From: Sphingomonas sp. Ant H11
GTDB lineage: Bacteria > Pseudomonadota > Alphaproteobacteria > Sphingomonadales > Sphingomonadaceae
Direction: 5' to 3'
Length of the DNA: 42,666 nucleotides
Assembly (NCBI RefSeq): GCF_000797515.1
Contig: NZ_JSBN01000059.1
Span: 1-42,666, forward strand
The position numbers and the translations under genes are program-made. The notes under the pieces are model-generated. The model did no database searches and was not told the DNA's origin. It worked only from the letters and a program-made list of their open reading frames with translations. This document shows, piece after piece, positions 28,543 to 37,886 of the stretch; position 1 is the first letter of the stretch; every line of letters starts with the position of its first letter.

Positions 28543-29393
28543 ATGCCAAAGTTCCCAAAAATCGCCCTGACCGCCGCAATTGTCGGACTTTCCGCCCCAT
28601 CCGCCGTTGCGGCGCAACATGCTCCGATAGCTACGGAAAGCACCGCGCCATCGCCCGCTTATGCCGATTATGCAGATCTCGTCGTCGCGGCTCCGGTCAT
28701 CGTCGATGCGACCGTTCGCAGCACCGTCCGGCTCAAGCCGACCGATTCGGCAGGCCTCCCGCCCAGTATGGCGCGCCTTTATGTGGAAGCCGACGTCTCG
28801 GCACTGATTCGCGGCACCGATGCCATGCCCGCGCGACTTGGCTATACGCTGGACGTGCCGCTCGACGCCCATGGCCGCGCGCCGCAATATCGCAAGAGCC
28901 GGGTGTTGCTCTTCGCCCGCGCCGTGCCCGACCAGGTCGGGCAGATCCAGCTCATCCGCCCCGACGCCCAGCGCGGATGGTCGGCGGCTGGCGATGCGTT
29001 GACGCGGCGAATCGTGCGCGAAACGCTCGCCCCCGACGCACCGCCGACGGTGACGGGCATCGCTAACGCCTTTCACACGCCGGGTGATCTGCCGGTTCGG
29101 GGGAAACGCAAATCTTCCTGTCGACGGCGGACAACCGCCCGATTTCGCTGACGATCGAGCGAAAGGCGGGCGAAGCGCCACGCTGGTCGGTCGCCTTGAG
29201 CGAAGTGGTGGATGCCGCCGCGCCGCCGCCGCCGCGCGACACGCTGTTATGGTATCGGCTGGCGTGCAGCTTGCCCGCGACCTTGCCCGACGCGGTGCTG
29301 CACTCGTCCGGCGACGATGCGACGGTCGCCCGCGAGGATTATGCCTTGGTCATCACCGCGCTCGGGGCCTGCGATCGCGGCGGACGCTCCTAA
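28543..29393 (+). CDS. Exported protein of unknown function, one apparent 1-base deletion
   Basis: Predicted periplasmic protein of about 283 residues. It begins with a signal peptide (MPKFPKIALTAAIVGLSAPS, cleaved near AVAAQ), followed by a domain with YADLVVAAPVIVDATVRST, YVEADVSALIRGTDAMPARL and KSRVLLFARAVPDQVGQIQL. The frame breaks at about 29095, where CCG-GGT is read as CCGGT; restoring one G joins LPGSGETQIFLSTADNRPIS to LTIERKAGEAPRWSVALSEV and the end ALGACDRGGRS. The start at 28543 was preferred to 28492 because it begins a clean signal peptide. Similar secreted proteins occur in sphingomonads as I recall; no function is known to me. Confidence 0.75.
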
Positions 29394-29728
29394 TCGCGTG
29401 CGCCGATACGCAACACCTGGCCAGTCGAAGATGTCGCCGCTGCCAGAAAGAGCGCGGCGGCGAGGACATCGTCCGCACACGCGCCATCAGCGAGATCGAG
29501 CGCGGCCACGCGCATAGTTGGTGCGGCGTCGATCGCGATCGGGCCAATGCCTGCGATCAGCAATGCCCGGTCCAATTTTGGGACGGTTTCGGCAATGATG
29601 AGCAACGCCAATCCGCTATCAGCCCGCGAATCGGATACCGTATGCCGGAGTTCGGCCAGCGCAGCGGCATCGGCGGCGATCACGACGCGCGCCTGCCCTG
29701 CCAACGCCGCGGCCACCGCCTGCGTCAC
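29390..29728 (-). CDS. Short SDR-like (Rossmann C-terminal part) protein coupled to folB
   Basis: A 112-residue protein starting at a GTG that overlaps the folB stop codon (GTGA): TQAVAAALAGQARVVIAADA, then ALLIAGIGPIAIDAAPTMR and DDVLAAALFLAAATSSTGQV. The last segment resembles the C-terminal end of short-chain dehydrogenases, but the N-terminal cofactor motif (TGxxxGIG) and catalytic YxxxK are missing, so it is unlikely to be a reductase on its own. Tight coupling to folB suggests a role in pterin or folate metabolism, for example as a partner or remnant of a pteridine reductase. It overlaps the convergent secreted-protein gene by four bases. Confidence 0.7.
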   Translation of the reverse strand: MTQAVAAALAGQARVVIAADAAALAELRHTVSDSRADSGLALLIIAETVPKLDRALLIAGIGPIAIDAAPTMRVAALDLADGACADDVLAAALFLAAATSSTGQVLRIGARD

Positions 29729-30096
29729 CGGCGGTTCCGCACCAGCGTAATTCCGATCGATTCGCCCGCCTCGGCGATGGCCAGCTTGACGATCGACACC
29801 TCGACCCGCGTTACACGCGCATCTTGCAGGAACAGCGTTTCGCAAATGTGCTCGGCGACCGCCTCGACCAGCGTGAAATGCACCCCGGTCGGCAGGGCGG
29901 TGGTCGCGGCATGTTTCAGATCGAGATAGTTTTTCGAGGCTGACAGCGGCGTATCGGGATCGAAACGATCGGGCACCTGCAAATCCACCGTCAGCGAAAT
30001 GCGCAGCGGTTGCGGCAGATGCGTCTCCTCCGAATAGATGCCGGTCAGCACCATCACTTCGAGATCGTGGACGTTCAGCGTCAGGCGGTCGGTCAA
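29725..30096 (-). CDS. folB: Dihydroneopterin aldolase family protein
   Basis: Enzyme of folate biosynthesis that cleaves 7,8-dihydroneopterin to 6-hydroxymethyl-dihydropterin and glycolaldehyde. The 123-residue protein shows VMVLTGIYSEETHLPQPLRI with the conserved Tyr and Glu near the pterin site, KNYLDLKHA, FTLVEAVAEHICETLF and VEVSIVKLAIAEA, which holds the Lys expected in the active site. The start is a TTG at 30096 with AAGGG 6 bases upstream. It is coupled by GTGA to an SDR-like fragment. The family also includes dihydroneopterin triphosphate epimerases, so the exact reaction is less sure than the fold. Confidence 0.87.
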   Translation of the reverse strand: MTDRLTLNVHDLEVMVLTGIYSEETHLPQPLRISLTVDLQVPDRFDPDTPLSASKNYLDLKHAATTALPTGVHFTLVEAVAEHICETLFLQDARVTRVEVSIVKLAIAEAGESIGITLVRNRR

Positions 30097-30157
30097 ATCT
30101 TGCCCTTCTTGTCGATATGGGCGCGCGCCATAGCAGATCGCGGGCGCAGGGGAACCG

Positions 30158-30790
30158 TCACGCGGCGGCGCTGCTCCGGGCGGATGCGGCGGCGTGCCAG
30201 CGGTGCAGATGGACGAAGCCCTCCGGCACCGTCAGTCGCGCGGCCTTGGCGAAATCGATCGTGACCAGCGCCGAGATATCGGCGAAGCTGTAGCCGTCGG
30301 TGGCGATCCAAGCGCGCCCGGCGAGATGGGCATCGAGTGTTGCGGTAAACGCCGCCCACAAAATACCGCCGCGTTCGGCCAGTTCGGGAATTTGCGGGAT
30401 GGCGGGCCACTTGCCCGCAACACCCCGATCGCGAAACGCCTCGCGCTGGTTGCGCAGGACATAAACCGCCGCAGCATAGCCTTCCTGCTCGATCCGCCGC
30501 GTCCACGATTCGATCCGCGCAATGTCCAGCGCGCTTTCGCCGAACAGCGACGGTGCTGGCTGCAGCGCCTCGAAATACCGGCAAATCGCCGACGATTCGC
30601 ACAGCACCTCGCCGGAATCGAGTTCGAGCGCCGGCACCACCCCGCGCGGATTGATCCGCAGAAAGGCCTCGCCCAAATGTTCATCGCAGCGCAGATCGAC
30701 CGGCACGCGGTCAACCTCGATTCCCTTTTCCGCCAGATAGATGCGAACGCGTCGCGGGCTTGGTGCCCAGGCGGCATCATAAAGTTTCAC
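30158..30790 (-). CDS. Glutathione S-transferase
   Basis: Cytosolic GST of about 210 residues. The N-terminal thioredoxin-like domain reads KLYDAAWAPSPRRVRIYLAE, then NPRGVVPALELDSGEVLCES, where the cis-Pro (VVPAL) and the ES glutathione-binding turn are in place. The C-terminal helical domain has the N-capping GYSFADISALVTIDFA motif. The GTG at 30790 is preferred to the ATG at 30805 because GGGGAGAG lies 5 bases upstream of it and it gives the normal GST N-terminus. Substrate is unknown. It lies upstream of folB on the same strand with a 61-base gap. Confidence 0.9.
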   Translation of the reverse strand: MKLYDAAWAPSPRRVRIYLAEKGIEVDRVPVDLRCDEHLGEAFLRINPRGVVPALELDSGEVLCESSAICRYFEALQPAPSLFGESALDIARIESWTRRIEQEGYAAAVYVLRNQREAFRDRGVAGKWPAIPQIPELAERGGILWAAFTATLDAHLAGRAWIATDGYSFADISALVTIDFAKAARLTVPEGFVHLHRWHAAASARSSAAA

Positions 30791-30900
30791 GAAGACTCTC
30801 CCCATTCGCCTTGCGTTCAGCGCGGTGGAGGCTAAAGCGCGCGGCCCCTTCGGTCTATGGGCCCGTTCCAGCGGGACACCGAGGGGACGAGGAAATCGCC

Positions 30901-31413
30901 GTGATCGAATATGTGCCGATTGCCGATGTTGCGCCCGCTGCGGTCGAGGGATTGCTCGACCGTGCCTTCGGCGCGAACCGACAGGAGCGCACCGCCTATC
31001 GCATTCGCGCAGGGATGGAGGCGATTCCGGCCCTGAGCTTCGCAGCGCTCGACGATGGCGCGTTGGTCGGCACGATCCAATGCTGGCCGATTCGCTTTGT
31101 CGGGGATGACGGGCGCGACGTGGCGATGGTGCAGCTTGGCCCGGTCGCGGTCGAACCCGGGCGGCAGCAAGGCGGCATCGGGCGCGCGCTCACCGCGCAA
31201 GCGCTTGCGGCGGCGGAGGGTGCTGGCCTGGCGGATGCAATCACGCTGATCGGCGATCCCGAATATTATGGCCGCTTCTTCGGTTTCGATGCCGCGCGCA
31301 CGGCGGAATGGCGCGTGCCCGGCCCGGTCGAGCGGCATCGTCTGCTCGCGCGCGGCGACAAAGTGCCGAGCGGGGCGGGCCTGCTCGCGCCACGGATCGT
31401 CGCGCTGGCCTGA
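30901..31413 (+). CDS. GNAT family N-acetyltransferase (YhbS-like)
   Basis: Acetyl-CoA-dependent acetyltransferase of 170 residues. LGPVAVEPGRQQGGIGRALTAQ is the acetyl-CoA pyrophosphate-binding motif A, with LVGTIQCWPIRFVGDDG before it and ITLIGDPEYYGRFFGFDAA after it; the last is typical of the YhbS branch. The start is the GTG at 30901, with AGGAAA 6 bases upstream. The longer frame reaching 30760 lacks a ribosome site. It is divergent from the GST gene. The acceptor substrate cannot be predicted. Confidence 0.9.
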   Translation: MIEYVPIADVAPAAVEGLLDRAFGANRQERTAYRIRAGMEAIPALSFAALDDGALVGTIQCWPIRFVGDDGRDVAMVQLGPVAVEPGRQQGGIGRALTAQALAAAEGAGLADAITLIGDPEYYGRFFGFDAARTAEWRVPGPVERHRLLARGDKVPSGAGLLAPRIVALA

Positions 31414-31455
31414 CGCGGGTTTACGCAACGACCCGCCTGCCCTACCGCCGCTGAC

Positions 31456-32022
31456 ATGCCGATGGAGCCGATCCCCGATCTCGCCGCTTTGTCGCTCGCC
31501 GACATTGCGCGCCTTGCCGAAGCGCGCAAATTGCCGCCGGTCGAGCGCTGGAATCCCACGCATTGCGGCGACAGCGAAATGCGCATCGCGCGTGATGGCA
31601 CCTGGTTCCATCAGGGCTCTCCGATCGGGCGAGAGGCGATGGTGCGGCTGTTCTCGACGATCCTCCGGCGCGAAGCCGATGGCGGCTATGTTCTGGTCAC
31701 CCCGGTCGAGAAGCTCGACATCGTGGTCGAGGATGCGCCGTTCGTTGCGGTGGAAATGAAGGTGTCGGGCGAAGGCAAAGTGGCGACGCTCACCTTCCGG
31801 CTCAATACCGGCGATCTGGTCACCGCCGATGCCGATCATGCGCTACGTTTCGAGCCGCGCGAGGATGGTCCGCGCCCCTATCTGCACGTGCGTGCCGGGC
31901 TCGACGCGGTGGTGGCGCGCACAGTTTATTACGAGTTGGCGCAACGGGCGATCGACGGTGGCGACGTGCCGCCCGGCGTGTGGAGCGCAGGCGCATTCTT
32001 CCCGTTGGAGCCCTCCGCATGA
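31456..32022 (+). CDS. DUF1285 family protein
   Basis: Soluble protein of 188 residues. The conserved core is SEMRIARDGTWFHQGSPIG, then MVRLFSTILRREADGGYVLV, PVEKLDIVVEDAPFVAVEM and RPYLHVRAGLDAVVARTVYY, all landmarks of DUF1285, which has a known fold but no established function. Its stop codon overlaps the start of the NUDIX gene (ATGA), and the CCA-adding enzyme follows, a gene order I recall in other alphaproteobacteria. A role connected to tRNA or nucleotide quality control can only be guessed from these neighbours. Confidence 0.9.
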   Translation: MPMEPIPDLAALSLADIARLAEARKLPPVERWNPTHCGDSEMRIARDGTWFHQGSPIGREAMVRLFSTILRREADGGYVLVTPVEKLDIVVEDAPFVAVEMKVSGEGKVATLTFRLNTGDLVTADADHALRFEPREDGPRPYLHVRAGLDAVVARTVYYELAQRAIDGGDVPPGVWSAGAFFPLEPSA

Positions 32023-32615
32023 CGCTCGTGTCCCGTTTGCAGCAGGCGCTCGCCAATGGCCATGCCGATACGGTGCTGTTGACCGGCGACCATGTCGATC
32101 CCGATGCGATCGTCACCGCGCTGACGCAGGCCGCGGTGCTGATCCCGGTCACCGATCGCGCCGAACCGGGAGTGATCCTGACGCGGCGCACCGACACGCT
32201 GTCGCGCCATGCCGGGCAGATTGCCTTTCCCGGCGGCCGGATCGATCCGGGCGATGCCGGGCCGGTTGCGGCGGCCTTGCGCGAAGCAGAGGAAGAAATT
32301 GCCTTGCCGCGCACGCACGTCCGCATCGTCGGCGAAGCGGACCGCTACCGCACCGTCACCGGGTTCGAGGTGACGCCGGTGATCGGCGTAGTGCCGCCCG
32401 ATCTGGCGTTCATCCCCGCCGCCGCTGAAGTCGCCGAAGTGTTCGAGGTCCCGCTCGGTTTCCTGCTCGACTCGGGCAACCACATCGAGGCGAGCGTCGA
32501 GTGGCAGGGCCGCAACCGCCATTATTATGAAATTTTCTGGGGGGACCATCGCATCTGGGGCGCCACCGCCGCGATGATCGTCAACCTCTCCCGGCGGCTG
32601 CGATGGACGGCCTGA
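32019..32615 (+). CDS. CoA-type NUDIX pyrophosphatase
   Basis: NUDIX hydrolase of 198 residues in the CoA pyrophosphatase (UPF0035) branch, which cleaves CoA or oxidised CoA to phosphopantetheine and 3',5'-ADP. The UPF0035 signature TLSRHAGQIAFPGGRIDPGD runs directly into the NUDIX box (ALREAEEEIAL) with its metal-binding glutamates. The ATG at 32019 overlaps the DUF1285 stop codon, and the 3' end overlaps the CCA-adding enzyme by 13 bases, so three genes appear to be one translationally coupled unit. Confidence 0.92.
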   Translation: MTLVSRLQQALANGHADTVLLTGDHVDPDAIVTALTQAAVLIPVTDRAEPGVILTRRTDTLSRHAGQIAFPGGRIDPGDAGPVAAALREAEEEIALPRTHVRIVGEADRYRTVTGFEVTPVIGVVPPDLAFIPAAAEVAEVFEVPLGFLLDSGNHIEASVEWQGRNRHYYEIFWGDHRIWGATAAMIVNLSRRLRWTA

Positions 32616-33826
32616 CGCTGCCCGACGCTCCGTGGCGGCAGCGCGCGGGGCTGGCCGAATTATGCGCGGTGCTCGGGACTGCGCGTGGCGACGCGCGCTT
32701 CGTCGGCGGCGCGGTGCGCGATTCGCTGCTCGGGCTGGACGTCGCCGATGTCGATCTGGCCACGCGCCACCCGCCCGAGGATGTGATCGACCTGCTCGCC
32801 CGCGCGCGGATTCGCGCAGTGCCGATGGGTCTTGCCCATGGCACGATCACGGCGGTGCTGGCGGATGGCTCTCCGGTCGAGGTCACCACGCTGCGCAGCG
32901 ACGTTGCAACCGACGGACGCCACGCCACCGTCGCCTTTACCGATGATTGGCGGGAGGATGCCGCGCGGCGCGATTTCACGATCAACGCGCTCTATGCCGA
33001 TCCGCAAACGGGCGAGATCTTCGATTATTTCGGCGGCCTTGCCGATCTGGCGGCGCACCGCGTGCGCTTCATCGGCGATCCGTTGCAGCGCATCGCCGAA
33101 GATCATCTGCGCATCCTGCGCTTCTTCCGCTTCCACGCGCGCTTTGGCGATATGCCGGATGCGGCGGGGCTGGACGCCTGCACTGCGCGCGCCAACGATT
33201 TGATGGCGCTGTCCCGCGAACGGATCGCGGCGGAGCTGCTCAAGCTGCTGGTCGCCCCCAATGCGGTGGCGACACTGCGGCTGATGGTCGAGCGCGGCAT
33301 CTTCCGCCCGGTCCTGCCCGAAATCACCGCCGAGGGTGTCGAGGCCTTTGCCGACGTTGCGGGCAGCGAAACGCTGGCGGGCCTCACCCCCGATCCGATC
33401 CGTCGCCTCGCCGCTATGCTGCCGCGCGATGCGAAGGTCGGCGAGGATGTCGCCGCACGGTTGAAACTCTCGAACGCGCAGCGCAAACGCATCGTCTCGG
33501 CGCTCACGCCCGATCTCGCCGCCCCGCAGGCGCTCTCCTATCGCCTGGGCCGGGAAGGCGCGATCGACCGCGTGCTGCTGCATATCCCGGCGGCGATGGA
33601 GCGTGTGCTGGCGGTGCGCCAGATTCTCGATTGGGTTGCGCCGACCTTCCCCGTCAACGGCGGAGCGCTGGTCGCGCGCGGAGTCGACAAGGGGCCCGAT
33701 GTCGCGCGGTTGCTCAAGCTGGTCGAACATCAGTGGATCGCCGAGGATTTCCCCTCAGCCGAGCGCGCCAATGCCATTGCCGACGCCGCCGTCGCTCAAT
33801 TCCTGAGCGATTCCAGCATCGCATAG
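32603..33826 (+). CDS. cca: CCA tRNA nucleotidyltransferase / polynucleotide adenylyltransferase family protein
   Basis: Adds or repairs the 3' CCA end of tRNAs. The 407-residue protein has the class II nucleotidyltransferase head: FVGGAVRDSLLGLDVADVDL with the two catalytic carboxylates of DVD, EVTTLRSDVATDGRHA, and RRDFTINALYADPQTGEI. The RNA-binding neck follows (HLRILRFFRFHARFGDM, SRERIAAELLKLLV). Poly(A) polymerase I is the main alternative; the short length and single gene favour the CCA enzyme. It overlaps the NUDIX gene by 13 bases and converges on the GGDEF-EAL gene with a 31-base overlap. Confidence 0.92.
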   Translation: MDGLTLPDAPWRQRAGLAELCAVLGTARGDARFVGGAVRDSLLGLDVADVDLATRHPPEDVIDLLARARIRAVPMGLAHGTITAVLADGSPVEVTTLRSDVATDGRHATVAFTDDWREDAARRDFTINALYADPQTGEIFDYFGGLADLAAHRVRFIGDPLQRIAEDHLRILRFFRFHARFGDMPDAAGLDACTARANDLMALSRERIAAELLKLLVAPNAVATLRLMVERGIFRPVLPEITAEGVEAFADVAGSETLAGLTPDPIRRLAAMLPRDAKVGEDVAARLKLSNAQRKRIVSALTPDLAAPQALSYRLGREGAIDRVLLHIPAAMERVLAVRQILDWVAPTFPVNGGALVARGVDKGPDVARLLKLVEHQWIAEDFPSAERANAIADAAVAQFLSDSSIA

Positions 33827-35511
33827 GCGGCTTCCGCCTCCAGCGGGCGGGCATAGAGATAGCCCTGTCCGTAGGTGCACCCCAACGCCGCCAGCGTTTG
33901 CGACAGCTCGTTGGTCTCGATTCCCTCGGCGGTGGTCTTCATGCCGAGCGCCTGTGCGAGCGACAGAATCGCGCGCACGATCGCGATCTTGTCGCGATCG
34001 GCGAGCATCCCCGTCACGAAGCTGCGGTCGATCTTGAGGATGTCGATCGGCAGTTTCTGAAGATAGGCGAGGTTGGAATAGCCGGTGCCGAAATCGTCCA
34101 TCGCGATGGTGGTGCCGAGCGCCTTCAGCGCGTGCATGATGCCGGCCATGCGGTCCGGGTCGGTCACCAGCGCGCTTTCGGTCAGTTCCAGCGTAAAGCG
34201 CGATCCGTCCAGGCCGTAGGCGGCAAGCGCCGACTGTACGACCGGCGCGATCGCATCGCGCTGCAACTGGATAGCGGACAGGTTGACCGCGAGCTTGACC
34301 CCGCAATCGCCCCCCATCCGCGCATCCCACTGCGCCAGCGTCGCCGCCGCTTCCTGGATCGCCCAGCGACCCAGCGGAACGATCAGCCCCGATTCTTCGG
34401 CCACGGGGATGAAATCATTGGGCGAATACTCAACTCCCGCTTCATCGCGCCAGCGCGCCAGCGATTCGAACGACACCAGTCGCCCGGTCGCGAGATCGCA
34501 GATCGGTTGATAGGTCAGCCGCATCTGCCCGCGCTCGATCGCGCGGCGCAGCGCGGTTTCCATGCCGAATTGCTCGCGCGCAATGTCGAACGCCTGCGTC
34601 TGATACGCCTCGGTCTTGCCCGTGCCCTTCGAGCGTTTTACCGCAAACTGGGCGTGCCGGATCAACTCCTCGCCATCGTCGATCGCCGCCGTGCCGAACG
34701 CGATACCGATCGAGCAGGCGACACGAATTTCGAAATCGGACAGGCGGAAGGGGGTGGAAAGCGCTCCCTGGATGCGCTTGGCGACGTGGTCGGCGTCGCT
34801 TGGGCCATCCTCCAACGTCAACAGAATCCCGAATTCGTCACCGCCGGTGCGCGCCAGCACGTCCTGCGCGCGCAAGGCCCCCTTCAAGCGCCGGGCAACC
34901 GTGATCAGCAACTCGTCCCCGGCCATCGATCCCAGGCAGGCATTTACGCGGCTGAAACGGTCGAGATCGACGACCAGCACCGCATAGTCGGTGCGCGACG
35001 CCGGATCGTCCAATAACGTCTCGAGTCGATCGCTGAAACCGGCCCTGTTGGGCAGGCCGGTCAGGCTGTCGGTCAGCATTTCCCGACGCAAATTGTGTTC
35101 GGTGCGCAGCTCGGCGGTCTGATCGACCAGAATCAAGACACACCGCTGATCGGCGTTGCGCGCCAGCCGCGCCAACGTTGCCTGATAATAATGGCAATCG
35201 ACGGCGTCGCCATATTCGACCTGGAACTCCGCGCGCAGCGAATCGCCCCTGATAAACGCCTCGATTCGTCCCTCGATTTGCCCGACCAGCGAGCGCCGAC
35301 GATCGCCAATGCCAAGACCCGCCATTTCATAGGCACGATTGACCGCTATGACCGCGATGCCGATGTCCTGCAGCGACAGCATCGCTGCGGGGATGGGAAG
35401 CAACTCAATCACCCGCGAGGCGAGCATGAGCGATGGCGCGTCAGCATTATCCTGCGTCAGCGCATCCGCCGCAGTTGAGAGGGCCAAAACAGGGTGCGGA
35501 ACGAGCGCCAT
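33796..35511 (-). CDS. PAS-GGDEF-EAL cyclic di-GMP turnover protein
   Basis: Bifunctional c-di-GMP enzyme of 571 residues. An N-terminal PAS-like sensor (about residues 25-135) is followed by a diguanylate cyclase domain with ARTGGDEFG and an intact product-inhibition site RAQD five residues before GGDEF. The phosphodiesterase domain has ESLARW (ESL for EAL), NLSAIQLQ, ELTESAL, MDDFGTGYSNL, KIDRSFV, AEGIET and GQGYLYARPL, so metal ligands and catalytic base appear present. There is no membrane segment or signal peptide, so it is cytosolic; the PAS ligand is unknown. No clear ribosome site precedes the ATG at 35511. Both activities look possible; the balance cannot be predicted. Confidence 0.93.
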   Translation of the reverse strand: MALVPHPVLALSTAADALTQDNADAPSLMLASRVIELLPIPAAMLSLQDIGIAVIAVNRAYEMAGLGIGDRRRSLVGQIEGRIEAFIRGDSLRAEFQVEYGDAVDCHYYQATLARLARNADQRCVLILVDQTAELRTEHNLRREMLTDSLTGLPNRAGFSDRLETLLDDPASRTDYAVLVVDLDRFSRVNACLGSMAGDELLITVARRLKGALRAQDVLARTGGDEFGILLTLEDGPSDADHVAKRIQGALSTPFRLSDFEIRVACSIGIAFGTAAIDDGEELIRHAQFAVKRSKGTGKTEAYQTQAFDIAREQFGMETALRRAIERGQMRLTYQPICDLATGRLVSFESLARWRDEAGVEYSPNDFIPVAEESGLIVPLGRWAIQEAAATLAQWDARMGGDCGVKLAVNLSAIQLQRDAIAPVVQSALAAYGLDGSRFTLELTESALVTDPDRMAGIMHALKALGTTIAMDDFGTGYSNLAYLQKLPIDILKIDRSFVTGMLADRDKIAIVRAILSLAQALGMKTTAEGIETNELSQTLAALGCTYGQGYLYARPLEAEAAYAMLESLRN

Positions 35512-35604
35512 TGCCGTGACGGTAGCGTCAAATCGTTAAGAACCCGCTCAACCTTCCGATTTTTCAGTACGTTGGTGAAATGACACCGTTGGCATTTGCG
35601 CCCG

Positions 35605-37850
35605 CTAGAAGCGGTTATCGCGGGGGAATCCATTGGGTGGCATTCGGCCGGCAGCACCGCGCGCGGCACGCCACGGCGCAAGATCGGTTTCGGTACGGAT
35701 GCGGCCGCTCTCGCCGCCCATTGGCCAGCTCAATCCTTCGGCAAAACGAAGGCGATCGCGTCGGATAGCCCTCCATCCCGGAAGCGCATCAGCTGCACCC
35801 CCTGCCCGCGCGCCATCTCTGCCAGCTCGGACAGCGGAAACACCAGCAAGCGCCGATTATCGCCTATTGCAGCGATATAATCCGCCTCGGGCGCAACCGG
35901 GCGGACGACCTTGAGCTTGGCCCCGATCCGCGGCGTCACCACGGTCTTGCCCTTGCGCGTCTCCGCGAGGATGTCGGCGGTGCGGACGATGAAGCCGCGA
36001 CCGTCACTCGCCGCGACCAGCAGCTTCTCCGAAATGCCGGCGCGGAAGATCCCTACGATCCCGATTTCACCATCGAGATCGATCATCAACCGCACCGGCT
36101 CGCCAAAGCCGCGCCCGCCGGGCAATTTGTCGGCCGCCAGCGTGTAAAATCGCCCGTTTTCGGCCGCGACGATGATCTTGTCGGTGGTATGCGCGGTGAA
36201 ATCGAACAGCGCCGCATCGCCTTCCTTGAACTTCACCGCCGCAACTCCTGCGGCATCGACATGCCCCTTCATCGCGCGGATCCAGCCGCGCTGCGACAGG
36301 ATCACGGTAATCGGCTCGCGCTCGATCATCGCCTCGAGCGGGATATCACGCGCCGGGGCCGCCTCGGCGACGGTGGTGCGGCGCTTGCCGAGCTTGGTCT
36401 CGGGGCCATAGCGCTCGCGCAATTTGGTGAAGTCGCGCTTCAGCCGCGTGCGCTGCCGCGCCTCGCTGCCGAGCAGTGCCTCCAGCCCGGCCCGCTCCGC
36501 TTCCAGCGTGTCGCGCTCCTTGCGCAACTCCATTTCCTCCAGCCGCCGCAAGCTGCGCAGCCGCATGTTGAGGATCGCCTCGGCCTGGCGCTCGTTCAGC
36601 TCGAACTCGGCCATCATCACCGGCTTGGGCTCATCCTCGGTGCGGATGATCTCGATCACGCGGTCGAGGTTGAGATAGGCGACGATATAGCCGTGCAGCA
36701 GCTCGATCCGGTCGGCGATCTTGGACAGGCGATGCGTGGTGCGCCGTTGCAGCACGATGAACTGATGCGCCACCCATTCCTGCAACGCCTGGCGCAGGCT
36801 CATCACGCGCGGGGTGCGGTTGGCGTCGAGCACGTTGAGGTTGAGGCTGAAGCGGACTTCCAGGTCCGACATCTTGAACAGGCTTTCCATCAGCATATCG
36901 GCCTCGACCGTGCGACTGCGCGGTTCGATGACGATGCGGATTTCCGAATCCGATTCGTCGCGGATGTCGGCCAGGATCGGCAGCTTCTTGTCGTTGACGA
37001 TCGCCGCGATCTGCTCGATCAATTTGCCCTTCTGGATGCCGTAGGGGATTTCGGTGACGATCGCGTTCCAGGTGCCGCGCCCCTGATCCTCGACATGCCA
37101 GCGCGCGCGCACGCGGAAGCCGCCGCGACCTGTAGCATAGGCCTCGGCAATCGACGCCGGGCTGTCGACGACCAACCCACCGGTCGGGAAATCGGGGCCC
37201 TTGATATGCTCCAGCAGCGCCGCATCCTCGGCGTGCGGATTGTCGATCAGCAGGATCGCCGCGTCGAACAGTTCGGCGGCGTTGTGCGGCGGGATGCTGG
37301 TGGCCATGCCAACCGCGATTCCCGCCGCACCGTTTGCGAGCAGGTTCGGGAAAGCTCCAGGGAAAAGCTCGGGCTCCTGCTCTTCATTATTATAGGTGGG
37401 TTTGAAGCCGACGGCGTCTTCGTCGAGCCCTTCCATCAAATCCATGGCGACTTGCGTCAGCCGCGCCTCGGTATAGCGGAAGGCAGCGGCGTTATCGCCG
37501 TCGATATTGCCGAAATTCCCCTGCCCCTCAACCAGCGGATAGCGCACCGAAAAATCCTGCGCGAGCCGGACCATCGCGTCATAGACCGAGGAATCGCCAT
37601 GCGGATGATATTTGCCGATCACTTCGCCAACGACGCGCGCCGATTTCTTATAGGCGGTGTTCGGGTCCATCCGCAGTTGGCGCATCGCCCACAACAACCG
37701 GCGGTGCACCGGTTTCATGCCGTCGCGCACGTCGGGTAGCGAACGCGCGGTGATCGTCGACAGGGCATAGACCAGATAGCGGTCGCTGAGCGCGCTATCG
37801 AAGGGTGAGTCCACGATGGCCTGGAAGGGATCGGTCAAATCGGTCGGCAT
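35605..37850 (-). CDS. parC: DNA topoisomerase IV subunit A, one apparent 1-base deletion near the C-terminus
   Basis: Catalytic subunit of the type II topoisomerase that unlinks daughter chromosomes; essential. The breakage domain has ARSLPDVRDGMKPVHRRLLW, GEVIGKYHPHGDSSVYDAMV and the active-site Tyr in AAAFRYTEARL; the quinolone-critical Ser of HGDSS is wild type. The C-terminal blade domain has the ILSQRGWIRAMKGH box. The single frame ends early at 35730; a G lost at about 35735 (AAG-GGA read as AAGGA) explains it. The restored tail reads GLSWPMGGESGRIR, TDLAPWRAARGAAGR, MPPNGFPRDNRF and stops at 35605, giving 748 residues, the normal size. Confidence 0.93.
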
Positions 37851-37886
37851 AGCTCCGCGATAGCAGCCGCATTCGCAGGTGGCGAG

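Noticed and set aside
30901..31413. GNAT gene as the toxin of a toxin-antitoxin pair
   Set aside because: No small RHH-type antitoxin gene is adjacent, and the motifs fit the YhbS-like branch rather than TacT-type toxins.
36189..37739. 516-codon plus-strand open frame opposite parC
   Set aside because: Antisense shadow of parC; sequence composition is that of a mirrored GC-rich gene.
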